Source: Paraburkholderia rhynchosiae
GTDB taxonomy: Bacteria; Pseudomonadota; Gammaproteobacteria; Burkholderiales; Burkholderiaceae
Assembly: GCF_002879865.1 (NCBI RefSeq)
Contig: NZ_PNXY01000020.1
Coordinates: forward strand, 62,001-126,000
Direction of reading: 5' to 3'
Length of the DNA: 64,000 nt
In this document: positions 60,181-64,000 of the stretch, piece by piece
Numbering within the stretch: position 1 is the stretch's first letter
Layout: the number at the start of each line of letters is the position of its first letter
The notes under the pieces: generated by a model
What the model was told of the DNA's origin: nothing
The model's input: only the letters and a program-made list of their open reading frames with translations
Database searches by the model: none
Translations under genes and position numbers: made by a program

Positions 60181-61368
60181 GTGAGTCGTCCTATCGATAG
60201 TCAAGAGGAAGCCCTCGCCCTCGCCCGGAGTATGCATGACACGATCCGTTCGCGTGTCAAGCAGACGGAAAGCGAACGCGTGGTGCCTAAAGAAACCATC
60301 GACGCTCTGCGCGATTCAGGTCTGTTTAATATCATCACGCCAAAGTCGTTTGGCGGTTCCGAACTGGGATTCACCACGCTGGTCGAAGTGACCGCGGAAA
60401 TCGCATCGGCTTGCGGCTCGACCGGCTGGGTTTTCGGCGTTCTCGCCGGTCATAGCTGGATGCTGAATCTGTTCCCGTTGCAAGCACAACGTGACGTCCT
60501 CGGCGAAGGTCACGCGCTGACGGCCACCGTGTTCCGTCTCGGCGGTACGATCACTGAAGTCGATGGCGGGTATCGTCTCGTCGGCGGCGAAGGGCGTTTC
60601 TGTTCCGGTATCGACCATGTGCAGTGGGTAATCATCGGCAACGCTGTGCAACGGCTGGACGGTCCGCCTGAGCCGCGTTTCTTCGTCATCCCGCGCTCGG
60701 ACATCGAAATTGTCGACGACTGGCATACCGCTGGCCTCCGTGGCACTGGTAGCCGCACGATCAAGGTCGCAGACGCATTCATTCCCGCGCACCGGTCCGT
60801 TTCCGTCAAGAACATGATGACGGGCAACGTCGAAGGCGCCGATGCAATGCGTGCGCCGATCTACCGTATGCCGTTTCAGAACGTCACGCCGTTCTCGCTC
60901 ATCGGCGCTCCGCTAGGGATCGCCCGCGCGGCTATCCGCTCATTCACGGAAGGCTTGTCGCCGCGTCTGAAGGCATTCTCCAGCGAACAGGCGGCAGAAC
61001 AATCAGCAACGATCGAGCGTCTTGCGCACGCGGTGGCTGATGTTGACGCAGCTCGTGCGCTGATTCTCGAAGACACGCGTCGCATTGACACGGCCGGGAG
61101 CGCGGATTCGTTGACGCCTCTCGAATGGGCGCGCATTCCGCGCGACTGGGCATATTCGGCACAGGTTGCTCGTCGTGCAGCCAACAGCCTGTTCGAAGCC
61201 GCAGGCGGTACCAGCATCTATAACGCCTCGGAACTCCAACGAATCTGGCGGGACGTTAATTCAGCCGCGCAGCATTTCGCATTCACCTGGGACAGCGCAC
61301 TGACGAATTATGGTCGTCAGGCGCTCGATCTCCCGCCTTCGAACTTCGGCCCCGGTCCAAAAAAATAG
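60181..61368 (+). CDS. Flavin-dependent monooxygenase, oxygenase component (acyl-CoA dehydrogenase fold, HsaA-like)
   Basis: A 395-residue protein of the group D flavoprotein monooxygenase/acyl-CoA dehydrogenase superfamily. Visible parts are the N-terminal helices 'VVPKETIDALRDSGLFNIIT', then 'PKSFGGSELGFTTLVEVTAE', 'IASACGSTGWVFGVLAGHSW', the beta domain 'RFCSGIDHVQWVIIGN' and the C-terminal 'FEAAGGTSIYNASELQRIWR'. These enzymes use reduced flavin from a separate reductase, most likely the protein encoded at 52936-53490. The start is a GTG preceded by ACAGGAGAAGTTT. It likely hydroxylates a phenolic intermediate. Confidence 0.87.
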   Translation: MSRPIDSQEEALALARSMHDTIRSRVKQTESERVVPKETIDALRDSGLFNIITPKSFGGSELGFTTLVEVTAEIASACGSTGWVFGVLAGHSWMLNLFPLQAQRDVLGEGHALTATVFRLGGTITEVDGGYRLVGGEGRFCSGIDHVQWVIIGNAVQRLDGPPEPRFFVIPRSDIEIVDDWHTAGLRGTGSRTIKVADAFIPAHRSVSVKNMMTGNVEGADAMRAPIYRMPFQNVTPFSLIGAPLGIARAAIRSFTEGLSPRLKAFSSEQAAEQSATIERLAHAVADVDAARALILEDTRRIDTAGSADSLTPLEWARIPRDWAYSAQVARRAANSLFEAAGGTSIYNASELQRIWRDVNSAAQHFAFTWDSALTNYGRQALDLPPSNFGPGPKK

Positions 61369-61376
61369 GAGCTTTC

Positions 61377-61682
61377 ATGAACGTCGATGATCTGCATCCG
61401 ATTGAAGACTACTCGCCAGGAACGCTGCGCGAACTGATCGGGCGGGTGGAGAACTCGCGTGCGCTTGAACAGATAATTTACCGCGAATCCGAACTGGATG
61501 AAGTCTGGCGACTGCTCGATGGCGATATCGCCGCAGCCGCACGGAAAGCACTTAATTCCGTGGAGGCGCAGAAGCTCGTAGCAGTACGAAAGTTGATCAT
61601 CGAGGCGCACGATTTGATTGGCAACGACAGCAACACCATGGGCGCTCGCGAACGACTGCTGCGAGCCCTCGCACTCGTTTAA
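61377..61682 (+). CDS. Small protein of unknown function between monooxygenase and Rieske oxygenase genes
   Basis: A 101-residue acidic, mostly helical protein (IEDYSPGTLRELIGRVENSR; DEVWRLLDGDIAAAARKALN; LVAVRKLIIEAHDLIGNDSN). It starts 8 bp after the monooxygenase stop, with AGGAG at a good distance, and lies in the same operon. I do not recognise it. It does not resemble the LigA small subunit of protocatechuate 4,5-dioxygenase or a Rieske beta subunit. An accessory or assembly protein for one of the flanking oxygenases is possible. Confidence 0.75.
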   Translation: MNVDDLHPIEDYSPGTLRELIGRVENSRALEQIIYRESELDEVWRLLDGDIAAAARKALNSVEAQKLVAVRKLIIEAHDLIGNDSNTMGARERLLRALALV

Positions 61683-61737
61683 GGACGGCGGAGAAGGATC
61701 ACCGCCCACATCACAGATATGAAGACCAGGAGCAAAC

Positions 61738-62991
61738 ATGCTTTCCCGTGAAGATAATGACGTTTTGACCCAGGTTGGCAAAGGCACCCCGAACGGCGAC
61801 ATGATCCGTCAGTTCTGGATTCCGGCGATGCTTGCGTCGGAAATCAAGGAGCCGGGCGGCAAGCCCGTCCGCGTGCGCTTGCTCGGTGAGGACCTCGTTG
61901 CGTTCCGCGACAGCGACGGCAAGGTCGGTCTGCTGGAAGAAAACTGCCCGCACCGTCGCGCATCGCTCGCTCTCGGCGACAATTCGGATGGTGGCCTGCG
62001 ATGCCTCTACCACGGCTGGAAGTTCGCCGTCGATGGTCAGTGCCTGGATACGCCGACCGAACCGGAAGATTCGAAGCTGTGTTCCCGTATCAAGGCGGTG
62101 GCTTACCCGGTGCAAGAAGTTGCGGGCGTGATCTGGACATACATGGGCGACCCGGCGAAGGTTCCGCAATTCCCCGAATTCGACTTCCTGTCGTACCCGG
62201 CAGAAAAGGTCGCAGCGTTCAAGGTGCTCGAAGACTGCAACTACGCTCAGGCCGTTGAAGGCACGATCGACTCGGCACACGCAGGGGTTCTGCACCGCGA
62301 ACTCCCGTGGTCGGAGCCGGCGAAGTACGAACACGAGCGCGATCTCCGTCCGAAAATCGAAGTCGAATACACGCTGTACGGTCTGCGCTACGCCGGCGTC
62401 CGTAACTTTTGCGAAGAAGGCAAGCTGCACGCCCGCGTCACGGAGGTGATCCTGCCGTTCTTCACGCTGATCCCGCCCGATGGATTTGGCGTTCGCAAGA
62501 ACCGTCGCATGGCCAACGCGTTCGTTCCGCGAGACGACCAGTCGACCTGGCATATCCAGTGGTTCTTCGACGAGACGCAACCGGTGGATATCGAATATCG
62601 CATTCAGGAAGGCGGTCACTGGCTCGATGAAAACTTCCGGAAGGAACTGAACATCGACAACTGGTACAAGCAGGACCGTGAAGCGATGAAGACGTCGTCG
62701 ATGTCAGGCATCAAGGGCATCCTGACACAAGACCACGCAGTCAGCGAAACTCAAGGGCGCATCCTCGACCGCACCAAGGAACACCTCGGCACGTCGGACG
62801 TCGCAGTCGTCGCATGGCGCCGTCAGATGATCCGCTCGGCGCGTGCATACGCCGAAAGCGGCGAACTGCCGAGCGTGCTGACGAATACGATTCCCTGGAA
62901 TCAGATTCACGCGTCGACGGTGATCTTCCCGAACGACCGCACGTGGAAAGAAGAAGTGCCGCTCAACCCGGGCGTCGCTCTCAAGGCCTGA
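61738..62991 (+). CDS. Rieske oxygenase alpha subunit, phthalate 4,5-dioxygenase/demethylase-type
   Basis: A 417-residue protein. The Rieske cluster is 'CPHRRASLALG' near residue 68 with 'CLYHGWKF' near 88. The mononuclear iron site is 'EGTIDSAHAGVLHRE', giving the Asp-x2-His-x4-His arrangement near residue 180. 'SGIKGILTQDHAVSETQGRI' near 323 and 'RTKEHLGTSDVAVVAWRRQM' are typical of phthalate 4,5-dioxygenase-like alpha3 oxygenases, which also include O-demethylases. It hydroxylates or demethylates an aromatic acid using electrons from the reductase encoded at 57731-58690. Confidence 0.9.
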   Translation: MLSREDNDVLTQVGKGTPNGDMIRQFWIPAMLASEIKEPGGKPVRVRLLGEDLVAFRDSDGKVGLLEENCPHRRASLALGDNSDGGLRCLYHGWKFAVDGQCLDTPTEPEDSKLCSRIKAVAYPVQEVAGVIWTYMGDPAKVPQFPEFDFLSYPAEKVAAFKVLEDCNYAQAVEGTIDSAHAGVLHRELPWSEPAKYEHERDLRPKIEVEYTLYGLRYAGVRNFCEEGKLHARVTEVILPFFTLIPPDGFGVRKNRRMANAFVPRDDQSTWHIQWFFDETQPVDIEYRIQEGGHWLDENFRKELNIDNWYKQDREAMKTSSMSGIKGILTQDHAVSETQGRILDRTKEHLGTSDVAVVAWRRQMIRSARAYAESGELPSVLTNTIPWNQIHASTVIFPNDRTWKEEVPLNPGVALKA

Positions 62992-62998
62992 GATTCAC

Positions 62999-63793
62999 AT
63001 GATCGTTGATAGCCACGCTCACATATCGCCTCATTGGTATGAGCCCGTTGAGACGCTGGTCGATCAGATGAACGGGCACGGTGTTGACGGTGCGGTGCTT
63101 ACGCAGATGATCGGACAGACGGATAACCGATATCAGCAGGATTGCGTTAAGCGATTTCCCGGCCGTCTGTGGAGCGTGGCCTGGGTCGATGTCGAGGCTC
63201 CGGACGTCGCGATGACGATCGAGAATCTGTCACGCGAAGGCGTTTCAGGTATCCGGTTGCGGCCGTCGGCGTCTCTTGCCAATGGTCGTCTTCCCGAGGC
63301 GTGGCGTGCGGTCCAGGCAACTGGACTGCCCGTCAGTTGCGTGGGGTCCGCCGAGACGTTCAATGCGCCGGGATTCGCCGAGCTGATCGCCAGGTTGACA
63401 GGAACGACGATCGTTCTCGAGCACCTGGGCGGTACCAGCACGCCTGTCACGTCCGATGAGCAGATGGCACTTCGTCGCGACGTCTTCAAGCTCGCGGCAT
63501 TTCCGAATGTCATGCTAAAGGTGCCGGGGCTCGGTGAATTGATGCCCCGTAACCCCAAAACATGGCACTCGGGCCGCCCCTTCGGTGACTCCACATCACC
63601 GCTTCTTCACGAGGCCGTCACCGCTTTTGGTGCCGATCGGCTGATGTGGGGCTCTGACTTCCCAGTAGTCAGTTCCCGGGAGGGTTACGGGAACGCTCTG
63701 AAGCTCGCACGCATCGCGCTCAACGGCTTGCCGAATCACGATCTCGACGCGATCTTTGGTGGTAACGCCAAACGCGTATTTGCGAAGACCTGA
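62999..63793 (+). CDS. Amidohydrolase-2 family TIM-barrel protein
   Basis: A 264-residue metal-dependent hydrolase or decarboxylase-like protein starting with 'MIVDSHAHISPHWYEPVETL'. It contains 'EGVSGIRLRPSASLANGRLP' near residue 80, 'TIVLEHLGGTSTPV' near 138 and 'DRLMWGSDFPVVSSREGYGN' near 217, where the Asp after GS is a family metal ligand. It lies 7 bp after the Rieske gene. It could act like 2-pyrone-4,6-dicarboxylate hydrolase or as a lactonase on a pathway product; this is inference from family and context. Confidence 0.8.
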   Translation: MIVDSHAHISPHWYEPVETLVDQMNGHGVDGAVLTQMIGQTDNRYQQDCVKRFPGRLWSVAWVDVEAPDVAMTIENLSREGVSGIRLRPSASLANGRLPEAWRAVQATGLPVSCVGSAETFNAPGFAELIARLTGTTIVLEHLGGTSTPVTSDEQMALRRDVFKLAAFPNVMLKVPGLGELMPRNPKTWHSGRPFGDSTSPLLHEAVTAFGADRLMWGSDFPVVSSREGYGNALKLARIALNGLPNHDLDAIFGGNAKRVFAKT

Positions 63794-63818
63794 GATCGAA
63801 AACCAGCAGGAGACAAAC

Positions 63819-64000
63819 ATGACGAAAAAGGTACTCGCCGCAGTCAAGACAGATGTCGAAACGACGCAGCTGCGCGAATTCGACTATCCGGCCGTGAAGC
63901 CGGAAACCGGCATTTTGCGCATCGAAGCCAGCGGCGTCGGTGGCAGTGATCCGGAGTTGTATCGTAAGGCCGGACACGTTCCTGTGATCATGGGTCACGA
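63819..64000 (+). CDS. Zinc-dependent alcohol dehydrogenase, MDR family (5' part only)
   Basis: The window ends 60 codons into this gene. The N-terminus 'MTKKVLAAVKTDVETTQLRE', then 'PKPETGILRIEASGVGGSDP' in outline and 'VIMGHE' at the window edge, is typical of medium-chain dehydrogenases. GHE carries the catalytic-site Glu, while the usual Cys of 'VCGSD' is replaced by Gly (VGGSD). CAGGAGACAA precedes the ATG. It probably continues the rightward aromatic operon. Confidence 0.8.
   Translation, partial: MTKKVLAAVKTDVETTQLREFDYPAVKPETGILRIEASGVGGSDPELYRKAGHVPVIMGH

Noticed and set aside
61377..61682. LigA-type small subunit of protocatechuate 4,5-dioxygenase
   Set aside because: Length is similar, but I see none of the LigA helical motifs and the gene is on the opposite operon from the LigB-like gene.
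1..64000. CRISPR arrays, tRNA or rRNA genes, phage structural genes
   Set aside because: I found no regularly spaced repeats, no tRNA-like cloverleaf with a T-loop consensus and no structural phage proteins. Only recombinase remnants at 13030-13670 are visible.

Overview
The window reads as GC-rich chromosomal or megaplasmid DNA of a Burkholderiales bacterium, most likely Paraburkholderia, Caballeronia or Burkholderia. The evidence is the four trimeric Gram-negative porins (three of them OpcP-like), the codon bias, the inositol operon layout, and several catabolic clusters separated by patches of decayed genes. No rRNA, tRNA or CRISPR array was seen.

Region 1 (1-10932, + strand) is a myo-inositol operon. 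It holds the tail of a periplasmic sugar-binding protein, an RbsA-type ATPase and an RbsC-type permease. These are followed by iolC (fused to DUF2090), iolD, iolE and iolB, which overlap by 4 bp. A terminator-like hairpin, a porin and iolG follow. Region 2 (10933-13680) is a scrapyard: an IS6-type transposase fragment, a LysR fragment, a decapitated sensor kinase, a panE-like pseudogene and tandem tyrosine-recombinase remnants. Region 3 (13686-17478) holds a small secreted protein, an acid phosphatase/phospholipase C-type phosphoesterase and a small membrane protein.

Region 4 (17896-25164) is respiratory: a DUF4396 membrane protein, then an alternative caa3-like oxidase. Its subunit II carries a cytochrome c domain and subunits I and III are fused. 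A small membrane protein and a tri-heme cytochrome c lipoprotein follow. Subunit I keeps all metal ligands but lacks both the D-channel Glu and the K-channel Lys. Region 5 (25165-29512) has a DUF421 protein, a ParE remnant, a GABA-type aminotransferase and a truncated aldehyde dehydrogenase remnant.

Region 6 (29513-47282) looks like N-heterocycle or hydantoin-type catabolism. It contains HyuB/HyuA, an NCS1 permease, a porin, a PAS-chemoreceptor, a MocR regulator and an AraC regulator. A three-subunit molybdenum hydroxylase with CoxD/CoxE-like maturation factors follows. The XdhC/CoxI-like gene at the head of that operon has an internal deletion and a frameshift.

Region 7 (47685-64000) is an aromatic-catabolic island. 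A 3-hydroxybenzoate 4-monooxygenase-like gene with a MarR regulator is followed by a GntR/FCD regulator with a palindromic operator at its -10 box. Then come two divergent transcription units. The leftward unit encodes a phthalate-dioxygenase-type reductase, a LigJ-like hydratase, a LigB-like extradiol dioxygenase, three tandem RraA/aldolase paralogs, a flavin reductase and a porin. The rightward unit encodes a six-Asp-box beta-propeller, a flavin-dependent monooxygenase, an orphan 101-aa protein, a phthalate 4,5-dioxygenase-type Rieske oxygenase, an amidohydrolase and the start of a zinc-type alcohol dehydrogenase. The inferred logic is ring hydroxylation or demethylation, meta (4,5-type) cleavage, hydration and aldol cleavage. 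The propeller, the aldolase triplication and the orphan protein are the least explained parts and the best candidates for new biology.
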